Made by a program: the position numbers and the translations under genes. A stretch of DNA of 64,000 nt from NCBI RefSeq assembly GCF_048544455.1, contig NC_133538.1, positions 439,640,311 to 439,704,310 on the forward strand, read 5' to 3'. The DNA is from Silene latifolia. Its lineage: Eukaryota > Streptophyta > Magnoliopsida > Caryophyllales > Caryophyllaceae. Of this stretch, positions 34,780 to 46,100 are shown one piece after another; position 1 is the stretch's first letter, and each line of letters opens with the position of its first letter. The notes beneath the pieces were generated by a model. It did not search any database and had not been told where the DNA came from. It saw only the letters and a program-made list of their open reading frames with translations.

Positions 34780-37281
34780 TGTGGACATGGGCCACGTCTC
34801 GGTCTGTAGATTTGGGCCACCTACTGGTCTGTAGTCGCAGGCCACCTGCACGCCAAGCCAATCTGTTGACATGCAGCGGTCTTTTGAAAGCCACGCTCGG
34901 CGGCGTAAAGGTGCTTTCGACCGGATCGTTTTATATCGGTCGGTTTCTTTTAGGTAAGGGTCTCGAAACGATTAGAGATGTTCGGAGTCGCCACCAAGCA
35001 TTTGTGGGATGCCTGGAACCCGTTCGAATTCCAATTTATACCTCAGTCAAATCAAAGCACAAAGTAGCGTTTGACATAGGTACTAAAGATAAGGAAATCG
35101 TCCCTCTTTAGCATCCTATCTCTAGAATGACTCTCGTACGCCCTGGATAAGATCGTCCACTATCCAAAGTTTCTGAGTAAGAGGTGAAGGTACGTATTTA
35201 GAAGCCCTTTAATCAGACACCCAATCCCGCCCGCGTTTAGCGGCCTCTACTGATCGATTTTGGTTGGTTGAATGCAAAAGTTGATAAAACGGTTTAAATG
35301 CATGAATACGCATCCAATGATTTAAAACTAACATGTGAGAGCTTTCTAAGTCGGTTGATTTAATCCAAGTATCAAGTATAAGATGTCGAGTTGGATTAAT
35401 GGTTTATTTGCATGCAAGACGGAAATTAAACATCCATTTACCGTATTAGGTTTAGGGTACATAAATGATCCATTTGCCTTAGTAAGGCACTTTGCAAATA
35501 TGGTTTTAATAGTCATCTGACCCGTCCTATATCCGGGTTAACCGGAGTCAGGATCGTCCTAGGCTAATGCTGGAAGGGAACAGGCCCTGAACCAGGCGGC
35601 TATAAGAGGCGCGAGCCAGCCGGCGGTGTAAGGAGCCTCCCTCTGGTTTTGAAAATGAGAAATGAGGAGCCTGCTTGAGGCGCGGGTTAGCCAACGGTTG
35701 TATGCCGTGTTCTGACTGTTAAGAAAACGTTATAAAACGTGTTGAAAATGGGTGTATGAACCCGGTTTGATTTTGAAAGGGTCCTTTAGACCGCATTTGT
35801 TGATTTGAAGAACTAGACCCGAACAATCATCATTATTTGATAATATTCGGTGTCGGGTTCGATTTGACAAACTTGACATGAATAGTTTTGAGAAATGATT
35901 ATGGACTAATTGTTTTAAGTCCATTTCGAATGTAATTAGTCGATACTCGTCATCGTACCCGGGTTAAAATCCGGCATGGTATGTAGAACCAAGGATGTTT
36001 TTGTGTTGGTGTCTAATATGTTTGCTTGAAAATGTGAGGAAATAAAATAAAAGGCTTTAAAATACCTTCTAAATGTCATTAACCAAATATTATCACCGAA
36101 ACACGGATTTAACCGTCATGGTATGAGGAACCAAGGATGGAAAATGCTTTATGGTTAAAACATGTGAAATGAAACAAAAAGGTTTCGAAAATACTTGAAA
36201 CGGTAAAAACCGATTACAAATATGAAAAATGGATTAAGGGAAATGACGAGAACAAACACGGTTGATCTATGGTTTGAGTACCCCATTTAGGCGCGAGCCT
36301 GTTGGCGACCTAAGGGGCTTCTGCCTCAGACCAAAAATCAGTTTTGGCTAGTTTATTCCATGTTTTGGATCATGTTATGCATGTTTTAGCATGTTAGAGT
36401 CATGAAACGAATGAAAACATAATGAAAAGGATTTTTACACCCTCATACTTACATGTTTGGTTATGGCGAGTGACCGACGTAAGTGTAACAACTTGTTTGA
36501 TCGGAAAAAACTCGGTTAAAACCGTTTTGGTAAGTAAAAAGAGTGTTTTTAGAAGTTTAGTGATGGTGTAGTGGTCGAAATAGTAGGTCAAATTGTTTAA
36601 TGCACGATGACGGTACCAAACAATGTGTAAGGCTTGTGTTTACGATCGGTAGGTCGTAAATACGCATCGGATTGTGACTTAAGAAGTCGAGTCGAGAATT
36701 TTAAGGGAGAAAAGAGGGGGCGGACACTCGCGTAACTCTCAAATGGATGGCATTTGAGGGGTATTTATAGGAGAATGAGTGGTTGTGTGAGTTTTGAGCG
36801 ACGTGGCCACCTGGGCTGCTCAAAGAGGCGCGAGCCACGTCGCGGGTCTTCGAGTTGTGTTGTCGCTTTCACAACAAACGCAATCATGATTTGTTCTATT
36901 CTAGGTTTTGTAGTCACATGTTTGGTACTTGACCAACATGAATCCGGAAAAACATAAGGTAGAAGGCTTTGAGATATTTTGGTTTTTGTGTCTGACTCGG
37001 TTTGACTCGTTGTTGGAGTCGGGATTTTGAATTTTCGAGTCGATTTTTGGTCCGGTGTCGGTTTTGACTCTAGTTAGTGTCATTGTGACCCCATCGCCAT
37101 GCATTAAACACTCCAGGTATTTTTGAAATGTTTTGAAATGTTTTATTTTCGAAATCGTTTTAATTTTTCCGACGTAAAGTTGTACACAAACTGTCGATCA
37201 AACGCTGCGATTCCCAAACATGTTGTAGTCCGATAATTATCGGGTGTTTGTTGGAGTCTCAGCAGATACCGGGTATCTACA
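34780..37281 (-). mobile_element. 3' LTR of the Tat-type element
   Basis: Minus strand TGTAGATACC (37281) to ...CATGTCCACA (34780). GAGGCGCGAGCC-type modules lie at 35603-35626, 35677-35697, 36288-36310 and 36822-36846. A TATA box lies at 36762-36769. Confidence 0.92.
36762..36769 (-). promoter_or_regulatory. TATA box of the 3' LTR
   Basis: The minus strand reads TATAAATA in CTCCTATAAATACCCC. The module GAGGCGCGAGCC lies 53 bases upstream in element direction. Confidence 0.75.
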
Positions 37282-37300
37282 GAGCCCCCACTTTGACTGA
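37282..37300 (-). other. Polypurine tract of the Tat-type element
   Basis: The minus strand reads CAAAGTGGGGGCTC immediately before the LTR start. Confidence 0.8.
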
Positions 37301-37810
37301 GGCTTGGACAGGGCGAAAGTCAAAGTAGAGCCCCCAGGTCAATCGAAGATTACAACCTGGAGACCCAAGCGACGTCGAGGCGGCTCGAAAGGATTCGGGC
37401 CAAGGACCTGTCATCGAGAAGGGCGACGCCAAGGCGACTCGAGGGTACGAGTCAAGGACCTGTCGTCGGGAACATTTTAGAGTCTGTCGACTGTCCGTGT
37501 GGGTCGTTTAAAGTCCGTTAGACTACGTACGAAGGCTCGCCAACCATAAGAAAGAGTCATACCTGAGGCATCTTCGGATATGTCCTTGCATGTTTGTGGA
37601 TAAAGGCTCGCCAGCTGTGGTGCGTATGTGAGGAGGGTTCGCCATCCGCGATGCGTTGTAAGGCTCGCCAGCCGAGACAAGGAAAAGTACCCGAGGCATC
37701 TTCGGGATGTGTCCTTGAAAGGTTGCGGACAAAGGCTCGCCAGCCATGGTGGGGTCGGTTAATGGACCATGGGAGTAGCCTCGTAGAAAGGGCTTGTTTT
37801 TAAAGTAGCA
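37301..37810. repeat. Imperfect repeats with AAGGCTCGCCAGCC
   Basis: AAGGCTCGCCAGCC-like words recur at about 37530, 37604, 37662 and 37734, and a second word, GAGGCATCTTCGG(G)ATATGTCC, occurs at about 37565 and 37692. Typical of the degenerate 3' non-coding region of Tat elements. No gene is supported. Confidence 0.55.
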
Positions 37811-37846
37811 AACTCGTGATGTCGCCGGGGGAAATAATGATTTTGG

Positions 37847-38203
37847 ATTTTCACTATCACCGTTTTTGGAATGAGTGGGTTCCGCGTGGAAGCCCCCTGC
37901 TAGTATTTGAAGGAATAGTGAATTTGGAATCTTCACTATTGATTGAAGTGACGGTTTATGTGCTGCCGTTGACATGTGTGGTGAAAATAGTGGACTCAAA
38001 TCCCCACTACTATTTTGAAAATGACGGTTTTAATTGCCGTCGTCTAAAATTTAGAGAAATAGCGGTTTTTGAATTTTCGCCATTATTTTTGAAATTTGAG
38101 GAAAATAGCGATTTTGAATTTTCGCTATTATTTTTGAAGTTGGCGGTTTTGATCGTCGTTTGCTTGAAATTTTTGAAAATAGCGAATTTAGATTTTCACT
38201 ATT
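37847..38203. repeat. Array of short inverted repeats
   Basis: At least five modules of about 26 bases with self-complementary arms. AATAGTGAA...TTCACTATT (37914-37940) and AATAGCGA...TCGCTATT (38104-38129) are perfect; 37986-38015, 38058-38084 and 38178-38203 are imperfect. The change T to C in one arm is matched by A to G in the other. Confidence 0.75.
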
Positions 38204-38486
38204 TGGTTTTGTTTGTTTTCGAGAAAATGACGACATTCAATATCATTAACGAAAACTTTGGAGTTTGTTATGGGAAATTGGACAAAGCCCAAATTTCGCT
38301 GAAAAAGCAAACGGGAGGCGTGGTTTTGGCGCGAGCCATCTGGCGATAGAAGTCGGCTTCCCTTTTTTCTGTTAAAAAGACGCGAGGTTGAGTTGCGGAT
38401 GATTATTCATCTTCAACCTCCAAAATTTTGAAAAATCGCCATTGAAGGACCTTCTTGCGTGCTTTCACTTGTGCCATTGTCAACAA

Positions 38487-39432
38487 ATGTCATCTCAAGG
38501 TATGTATTTCCTCTTGAATCCTTTCAAATTTGTTGATTGTTAGCTTGATTGAATTAGGGCGAATTTTGCCCTAGAGATCGAATTGGGCGTTTTTGATTGA
38601 GCCGATTTAGAGTGAAATTGATGTTTGCATTAGGTTAGAAACCTGTTTAGGGGTATAGGGGTGCTTTTAGTTTGCATTTTGGTCCCCGTTCCCGCTCCCT
38701 ATGCTCGAAAAACGTGAATGAGGCGAGAAACCGTCTCATTTCACAATGCGAAGTTTATTTTCTTGGGTAGTGGGTCCCACTAGGTTGCATTATAGTTGGG
38801 AAAACCCGTATTTGCCATCTAAGGACCTTGGTTGGATGTTTGTGGGCAAAATTGGACTTTTGCCTTTTGCGACGGTCTTACGTCTGACAAAATAAGCGCC
38901 TGTTTGGGCTTGAATTGAGTCAGTTTGCCTTGAAATGGACCTTATTGGTATCTTAGGTCACCTTGAGGCGTGATAGTATCACGTTTGCATTTTTGTGGTC
39001 ATTTTTAAATTTTTGACCAGTTCAGGCTCAAATTAGCGTATGAATTGCCTTTTTGAACCGTAGAAAAATCCCCATTGTGTCGGGAATGTATTTTGGGGTT
39101 GTTGGCGGACCTTGTATGGGTCTTGAAATGCCGTTTTTGTGGTTTTGACTCGTCTTTTGCTTGAAAAGAGGGGCGAGTCGTTTATGTGTTTTTTTTTGTG
39201 AATGGTTTGGGGCGGGATTGCCCTTTGCTTTTGTATTGCAGGTTGTGTTTTTTTGTTTTCGGATTTATCCATTTCATGCCGTCGTAATGCCGAAACTTCG
39301 GCTGACGTTTTTTGTTTGTTTTTTTTTATCATAGGGTACTGTTTGGGACCTATGGGGTCCGTCATTGAGGCTTTGGAAGATGAAGTCGATCCTGGAGGGG
39401 CTGTAGCGGCCGAGGAGGCTGTCGTATTCTAG
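38487..39432 (+). CDS. Possible two-exon small gene, unrecognised
   Basis: ATGTCATCTCAAG at 38487-38499 is followed by a consensus 5' splice site (AAG|GTATGT). Two consensus acceptors (TTTTGTATTGCAG ending 39241 and TTTTTTTATCATAG ending 39334) both join it in frame to an acidic reading frame (EALEDEVDPGGAVAAEEAVVF) ending at 39432. The product would be 37 or 68 residues. It lies on the same strand as the antisense gene downstream. No family is recognised and no promoter is evident; it may be a relic or coincidence. Confidence 0.2.
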
Positions 39433-39763
39433 GCGGGGGTGGAGGATGCTTCCGTAGAGGAGGATAGGCGGCTAACATGGCCGGTTTGTCCTTTTCGTTG
39501 TGGCTCATAGACAGGGTGGCTGATGAGTGGGTTTCAGTATCGGAATGGTGCATTGCATCATGGTTCTTGGCCTCCTCATCATCCGAAGTCTGCAAGACAC
39601 TGTCTTCTTTTTTGTCGTGGAGCAGGAGCGAAGGGTTATCGTCATGGTAGCCTCCTTTGCTTTCGCTGTTTCTCCTCTGTTTCCCCTGTTGCTCTCTTTC
39701 TTTTCCGTTTGAGAGGATAGAGAGTGCTTAGTTCGGTAGGTGGCAGATAGCCCCCAGTTCGTT
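39433..39763 (+). other. Non-coding, possibly a decayed extension of the acidic frame
   Basis: After the TAG at 39430-39432 the same frame goes on with an acidic stretch (VEDASVEEDRR) before another stop, which may indicate a decayed longer ORF. Nothing else is seen. Confidence 0.2.
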
Positions 39764-39959
39764 GTCTTAGGCCAGCGTCTGTATGATAGACGTTTGTTTT
39801 AGGCCAGTGTCTGTATAATAGGCGTTTGTTTTAGGCCAGTGTCTGTATGATAAACGTTTGTTTTAGGCCAGTGTCTGTATGATAGACGTTTGTTTTAGGC
39901 CTAGTGTCTGTATGATAGACGTTTGTTTTAGGCCAATATCTGTATGATAGACGTTTGTT
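39764..39959. repeat. 32-bp tandem repeat, six copies
   Basis: The unit TTAGGCCAGTGTCTGTATGATAGACGTTTGTT is repeated head to tail with few changes. There are no spacers and no adjacent cas-like genes; it is a minisatellite in the element's non-coding region. Confidence 0.92.
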
Positions 39960-40714
39960 GATGTATTTTGCGTAAGGCGGTTTGTATATATGTGTTTTTG
40001 GGTTGTCGTTTATTTTGTGATTTTTGGCTTTTTTTGTGTTGTGTTTCGGAGGAGCGCTGTCGGCTGTTGATTCTCCTTTTGCTTTGTACCAGTTCATGCA
40101 TCGTTAGTGTAGAAAACAGGCAGCAGATAGCACATACGTATAAACGCAAACACGTAAAAAAACATTTGATTGAAAAACAAAAATTAACCAAGATGACTTG
40201 AAGTTAAAATTTGAAATTTTGAAATGACTTTTGAAAATTCCGTGACAAGTCGTCACGTTCGGAATTCAAAAGGAATTGATTTGAAAATTTGAGCAATTAA
40301 GTCGTGTCGTGAATTAAATTGCATCGAAATTTTTGAAAATTGACTCGAAAAATATAAAACTCAAACCGTCAGGAAAGAACTTTTAGAAAATGATTTTTGC
40401 GAGTATGTTTGATTTTTTGAGGTCAAGACTCGAATTTGTGAGTGCTTGAGTTTTTGGGGAAAATTGATGTCGTGTTATCAATTCTCGATTTTGATTTTTT
40501 TGCCGGAAAATTGCGAAAAAAAGCGAAAAATTTTCGGAACTCGACTGACACGGAAACGATCCATCGCGGATCGGGGCGACTAGCCATTCCCCCCTTAAAA
40601 AAAAGAAAGAAAAATCCGTATGTTTAAAGCTGCGTCATGGAAACCGTGTCGGATTTCTTAAAACGCGAAAACAAGGAAATGTGAGTGTGAGGAAACACAA
40701 AATTTCCTGAATCA
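39960..40714 (+). other. Non-coding between minisatellite and antisense promoter
   Basis: No gene is supported. The stretch is AT-rich with short frames only. Confidence 0.4.
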
Positions 40715-40719
40715 TCCCG

Positions 40720-40840
40720 AAGAGGCGCGAGGTTCCTGGCGGGAGGTTTGACGTGTCTGGAGAAAGCACAAGTTGAAAGAGACAAGTCAACAGCGGGAAT
40801 CCTGGAGAAGGTCCAAAGAGGCGCGAGCACCCTGGCGATG
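40720..40840 (+). promoter_or_regulatory. Two GAGGCGCGAGC modules upstream of the antisense gene
   Basis: AGAGGCGCGAGGTTCCTGGCG at 40721-40741 and AAGAGGCGCGAGCACCCTGG at 40816-40835 match the modules of the LTR, including the GGCG half about 10 bases on. Two more copies lie further upstream at 38328-38353 and 38376-38398. Confidence 0.6.
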
Positions 40841-40885
40841 GAAGCCGGCTCTCCCCTTTTTCTGAAAAATGCGCTGATCATTTTG

Positions 40886-40893
40886 TATAAATA
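40886..40893 (+). promoter_or_regulatory. TATA box of the antisense gene
   Basis: TATAAATA in TTGTATAAATAGGGA, about 90 bases before the ATG at 40977 and about 46 bases after the nearest GGCGCG module. It is identical in core to the LTR TATA box but points the other way. Confidence 0.7.
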
Positions 40894-40976
40894 GGGACGT
40901 TTGCGTTTCGTTGTTTCATCATCCAAAACACACAAATATCTCTACAAAACCTCTTCTTCTTCCACAAAAATATTTC

Positions 40977-42434
40977 ATGGATGCTTTTGAGAATGCATTG
41001 CGACAATGGTGTCGGGATTTGTCGCCTCCCGAGAAGTATCAACTCGATTGCATGGGAGTTGGTCAATTGTTGGTGCTTCGTCAAGTCAAGGTGCAACCTT
41101 CGTTTCTTGAAGCATGTTCTCGGTTTTGGTATTCGAAACATCATGTTTTCGTTTTCCCGAAAGGCGAGCTTTGTCCTCTTGCCGAAGAAATTGGAGCCAT
41201 TGGTGGGTGGTCGGGTTGTGTTCCAGTGCTTCCTCCGACTCGGTTGTGCTACAAGGAGTAATTCCGTTCCATGTTGGGCTTATCAACAAGCCAAGTCAAC
41301 TTTCTTCTTGCCCCACATGGTGTGGATATGTTGGCTCTTATCAACATCTTTTCAAATCGATTAGATGCTAATGTCTCGGAGGTGGCTAGGAGAAGGGCTC
41401 TTGCATTTTGCCTTGTCCATGTGTACCTCTTTGTTGATGTCTTGAAGAAGGAGGGGCCGAGATGCCATGGTAGCATGACCCTTATCCATGTGATTGAGCA
41501 AATGGAGCATGGTAGAGATCCATCGTGGTTGGTGGTTGGAGAGATTATCCAAGCTTTGGACAAGGAAGGCTCTTGTGGAGAAGCCCCCTCTTTTGGATCG
41601 CCAAGGATCCTCCAAGTGTGGCTATTGGAGAGGCTAAGGTATGTAGAGCCTCCGGTTAATCCTTCTTCTTATTCCTTCCGTCATCTTACCATGAGGAAGA
41701 AGTTGTACCCAGATAGTTTGGCTTCCACCGAGGCCTATTGGGCCGCAAGGTTGGCGGAGGAGGATGGTCCACATATCCGTTGGGTGGTGCCGTGGTGGCA
41801 CTTGAGGTCCTTCACGGGGTTGCCCGCTTCGGGTGCTAGTCCTCGTTCTTTGATGGTGGTGGGTATGAAGGTTGTTTCCTTCATTTATCCTGAAAGGCTC
41901 ATGAGGCAAATGGGGCGTCAACAAAAGGTGCCCGCTCAAGATACTCTTGTCCAAGAGAACGTTTTCCAGAACTCCGAGCTCGTGGAATTCTTTGAAAAGT
42001 GGTGGGCAACTCGGCCACTTTGGGAGGTGCCAAACCCCGTTGCCACGACATGGGTGACTCCCGCTTATGTCAAGTGGTCACGTGCTCCGTCCTTGGAAGA
42101 GAGATCCAAATTTCGTAAGGACGAGGTTGTCGACTTGAAGTACCGAGAGGTTGGCAAGGCCAACCGTGCCTTATTTGAAGAGTATGTTGATGGAGCTACC
42201 CCCGATGTGATGAGACCACTGAAGAGGAACAGTTCCGGCCCCAAGAATATGGTGGGCCGTGCATTGGCTCGTCTTGGGTCGAATGTGGGGTCTTGTGCTA
42301 GACCGGAGGCCGTTGCCGTCTTAGATCCGTTTAGGATCCGTTCCGAGGAAGAAGTCCATGCTAGGCGGGCCAACAATAAGAACAAGGGGAAGATGTACCC
42401 CGAGGGAAAAGGCAAGGGTAGAATGGAAGAGTGA
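40977..42434 (+). pseudogene. Antisense extra ORF (plant-mobile-domain-like), one stop codon
   Basis: A 485-codon reading frame from ATG 40977 to TGA 42432-42434, broken only by TAA at 41259-41261 (codon 95). The N-terminal part has FWYSKHHVFVFPKGELCPLAEE-type sequence, resembling the start of plant-mobile-domain/DUF7745-type proteins carried by Tat-lineage elements. The middle has ARRRALAFCLVHVYLFVD and VPWWHLRSF, and the C-terminus is basic (NNKNKGKMYPEGKGKGR). It lies antisense between pol and the 3' LTR, with its own TATA box upstream and a T-rich 3' region. The role of such ORFs is unknown; regulation of the element has been proposed. CAA to TAA would explain the stop. Family assignment is from memory of pattern; the reading frame is certain. 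Confidence 0.7.
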
Positions 42435-42822
42435 AGACCTCCATTACCCGCTTTATTATTATGTTGTATTATTGTTGTGAGTTTTTATTATGTTGTACTA
42501 GCTAGTTATTGTGTGTTTTGTGCTAGCTTTATTTGTTGTTGAAAATGTAATCCCTCCCATTATTAATTAAATAAGAGGATTGCTCGTGTCGAAAATTGTG
42601 AACGCTTGTTTCTTCCATCCATTTTGTGAAGGCAATTCGATTTGAATCGTCCTAAATGTTTGCACTTGGGAAAATGGTATTTTGAGGAAAGGGAGAAAGG
42701 CTCATTTTGTATTTTGTTGGGAAAGGGAATGGTTTTGCCTTTCTCTTTTTTGATGGGGATGTTAGTATGGGAATGATTGTATTTGATTGTGGGAATGGTT
42801 GTATCCTTCTTCTGTAAGAAAG
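42435..42822 (+). other. 3' region of the antisense gene
   Basis: T-rich with repeated TTGTTGT/TATTATG words and ATTAATTAAATAAG at about 42562-42575, the style of plant polyadenylation regions. No gene. Confidence 0.4.
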
Positions 42823-42984
42823 GACTGCCTACGTATCCACCTGAAGGGGTGAAATCAAACCATGATCGTAGTTCGAAGTATTTTGTCAATTTGAATTGGG
42901 TTTTGTGGTTGTGTCCCTTAGGCATAAGAGGGATTGCCTACGTATCCACCTGAAGATGTGAAATCAAATCATGCTCGTAGTTCA
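42823..42984. repeat. 53-bp direct repeat, two copies
   Basis: A segment starting GACTGCCTACGTATCCACCT at 42823-42875 recurs at 42932-42984 with a few changes (period 109). It sits just beyond the end of pol. Confidence 0.85.
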
Positions 42985-43173
42985 GGGGGTTTGGTTTTTG
43001 TAGTGCAAATGGACGTTGCCTTTGACGGATCAAAGGACATTCGAAACGGGCAAAGTGCCGCAGCGTAGACTCGATATGCAATTTCAAATCAGAATGTATT
43101 GAGGAACTTGACTTGAAAAGGGTTGAGGTCGATGCTAGTTGTAAAACTAGGCTAGGTTGTTGGTTGATAGGGT

Positions 43174-46100
43174 TCAAGGGTAGTATTTCTTGAGTTGGTC
43201 TAGGTTGTTCGGGTTTGTAAAGTCCTCCCCATCTAGGTCACTCAGTCTCACTGCGCCCCCCGAAAGTATTTTCTTGACCAGGTATGGCCCGGCCCAGTTG
43301 GGTTTGAATTTTCCCCTCGGATCGACGGGTAATGGTGCTCGGACTGACTTGAGGACCAAGTCGCCCTCCCGGATGTTTCGGGGTTTAACCTTCTTGTTGA
43401 ATGCCCGTTGTATACGTCGTTGGTATAGCTGGACATTGTGCAAGGCGTTGAGTCGCCGTTCGTCTAGAAGAGTGAGTTGTTCGTACCTTCGACGGGTCCA
43501 TTCCGCCTCAGGGACTTGACTCTCCAACAGGATGTGTAGAGATGGGATCTCTAACTCTACCGGTTGAACCGCCTCCATACCGTATGCTAGGTAGAAGGGT
43601 GTGGTTCGTGTCGGTGTTCGAATGGAGGTTCGGTATCCCAGAGTGCGAATAGGAGTTTGCTCGGCCAATCGTGGTAGTTGTCTTGCATTTTCTTGATAAT
43701 GGTAACAAGAGTCTTGTTTGCTGCCTCCACCGCTCCGTTAGTCTGGGGACGGTAAGGGGATGATCGATGTCGTTTGATCTTGTATTTGTCCAGCAAGGCT
43801 TGAGTTTCCGCCCGAAAGTGAAAGCCTTGATCGCTGATGATTTCATGGGGTACCCCGTATCAGCAGATGATGTTGTTTTGAATGAACTTTGCCATTTGTT
43901 TGGCGGTCAACACTGCATATGACTGCGCTTCCTCCCATTTGGTGAAGTATTCGATGGCGACGACGACAAAGCAATGCCCCTTGGTGCCTATCGGGTTGAC
44001 TTTCCCGATGATGTCGATGCCCCAGGTTGAGAATGGCCAGGGTGATTTCATAGTGTATAAAAATGATGGTGGTATGTGTTGTATGTTGGCAAAGATTTGG
44101 CAATTGTGGCAATGTTTGACATAGTTACGGCAATCGGCTTCCATGGTTGTCCAGTAGTAACCTAGCCGCATGATTTTCCGTGTAAGCATCATTGCACTCA
44201 TGTGAGAGCCACATTCTCCGTCGTGAACCTCTCCCATGACCTTCTTGGCTTTGTGATGGTCAATGCAAAGGAGGAGAATTCCTTGGGGTGTTCTTTTGTA
44301 GAGTTGATTTTGGTTTATCACGAATTGTGATGCAAGTAAACGGATGATTCTTTGTCCTCTTTGATCAGAGTTGGGAGGGAATTCATTTTTGGTTTTGTAA
44401 TTAAGGATGGCTTGGTACCAAGGTTCATCATGGCTTTCCTCGTCGTCGATAATGGCACAAATGTGAGCTGGCTCGCTCCTTCTCTCGACACATAGGGGCA
44501 TCGATGTCATGTCGTCAGGTATGTTGACGAGCGCGGCAAGTTTTGCCAGGGCATCAACAAATTGATTTTCCTCTCGCGGCAAGTGGAAGTAGTCGACTTG
44601 GTCGAAGAACTCGGCCTCTTGATTGTTCTTTGCTCGGTAGGGAGCTAAGCTGTCAGATCGGATTTTCCATGATCCAGATACTTGATTGATGATGAGTGAG
44701 GAATCGCCATGGACCCTCAGTCTCTTGATGCCAAGTGTGATGGCTGCTTGTAGGCCGATGAGGCATGCTTCATATTCAGCGGCGTTGTTGGTGACGGCGA
44801 AGTCTAGCTTGACCGAGATCGGAACGTGTTCTCCCTCTGGTGAAATTAGAAGGATTCCTACCCCGAAGCCTCTCAGATTAGATGCGCCATCAAAGTATAG
44901 GTCCCATGCGTCGGTGTCGGCACAAAGGATGTCTTCGTCAGGAAGTGACCATGTGTCGGTCGTTGGATCCTCGTTGACAGGATTTTCTGCTAGGAAATAG
45001 GCAACTGCTCTTCCCTTGATAACCTTGAGGGGTACAAACTTGAGATCAAATTCAGACAGCATGAGTGTCCATCTAGACAGCCTTCCAGTTAGTACGGGTT
45101 TTTCGAAGATGTATTTAACCGGGTCCATCTTGGAGTAGATGTGGACTGAGTAGCTGAGTATGTAATGCCGCAGCTTCTTTGTTGACCATACTAGGGCAAG
45201 GCATGTCTTTTCCAGTTGAGTATACCCCGTCTTGTACTCAATGAACTTTTTGCTGATGTAGTAGATGGCTCGCTCCTCGTTGCCAACTGTTTGGGCTAGC
45301 ATTGCTCCCATGGCTGTGTCGGTAACAGTCAGGTATAGGGATAGAGGAATCCCTGGTTGAGGTGGCATGAGGACAGGAGGTTTGGATAGGATTTCCTTAA
45401 TCCTGTCGAAGGCTTTCTGACAGTCGTCGTCCCAATTGGAGTGATCGGAGGCGCGAAGCTTCTTGAATATCGGTTCACAGATCATAGTGAGCTTGGCAAT
45501 GAACCGGCTGATGTATTGGACCTGACCGAGAAATCCCCGAATCTCCTTCTCGTTCCTAGGCCGAAGCATTTGTTGAAGGGCTTTGATTATGGTTGGATCA
45601 ATCTCAATGCCTCTTTTGCTAACGACATGTCCCAAGAGTTTTCTGGAGGTGACCCCGAATGCACCCTTCTGAGGATTTAGTCTCATGTTATATTTCCGTA
45701 GACGAGCCAAGAATTTCCGGAGGGCACTGATGTGGCCGTCTCGTTCTTTTGATTTGACGATCATGTCATCGACATATACCTCTACCTCCTTATGAATCAT
45801 ATCATGTATGAGAGTGGTAGCGGTTCTTTGATAGGTCGCTCCGGCATTGATGAGACCGAAAGGCATGACCGTGTAGCAATATGTACCCCACTGTCTGGTG
45901 AACGCGGTTTTGTGCATGTCTTCCTCAGCCATTTTAAGCTGATTATACCCGGCATACCCGTCCATGAATGATAGGAGAGCATGTTCGGCAGTGTTGTCCA
46001 CCAGAATGTCAACATGTGGCAAAGGGAAGTCCTCCTTTGGACTCGCCTTGTTCAGATCCCTGAAGTCGACGCAAACCCGAATTCTTCCGTCTTTCTTTGG

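Noticed and set aside
34527..35111. 194-codon plus-strand frame across the left edge of the Tat-type element
   Set aside because: It crosses the insertion boundary at 34780 and reads antisense protease and LTR; created by the junction.
39764..39959. Regular 32-bp repeat array resembling CRISPR
   Set aside because: Repeats are directly adjacent without unique spacers, and the setting is a plant retrotransposon; it is a minisatellite.
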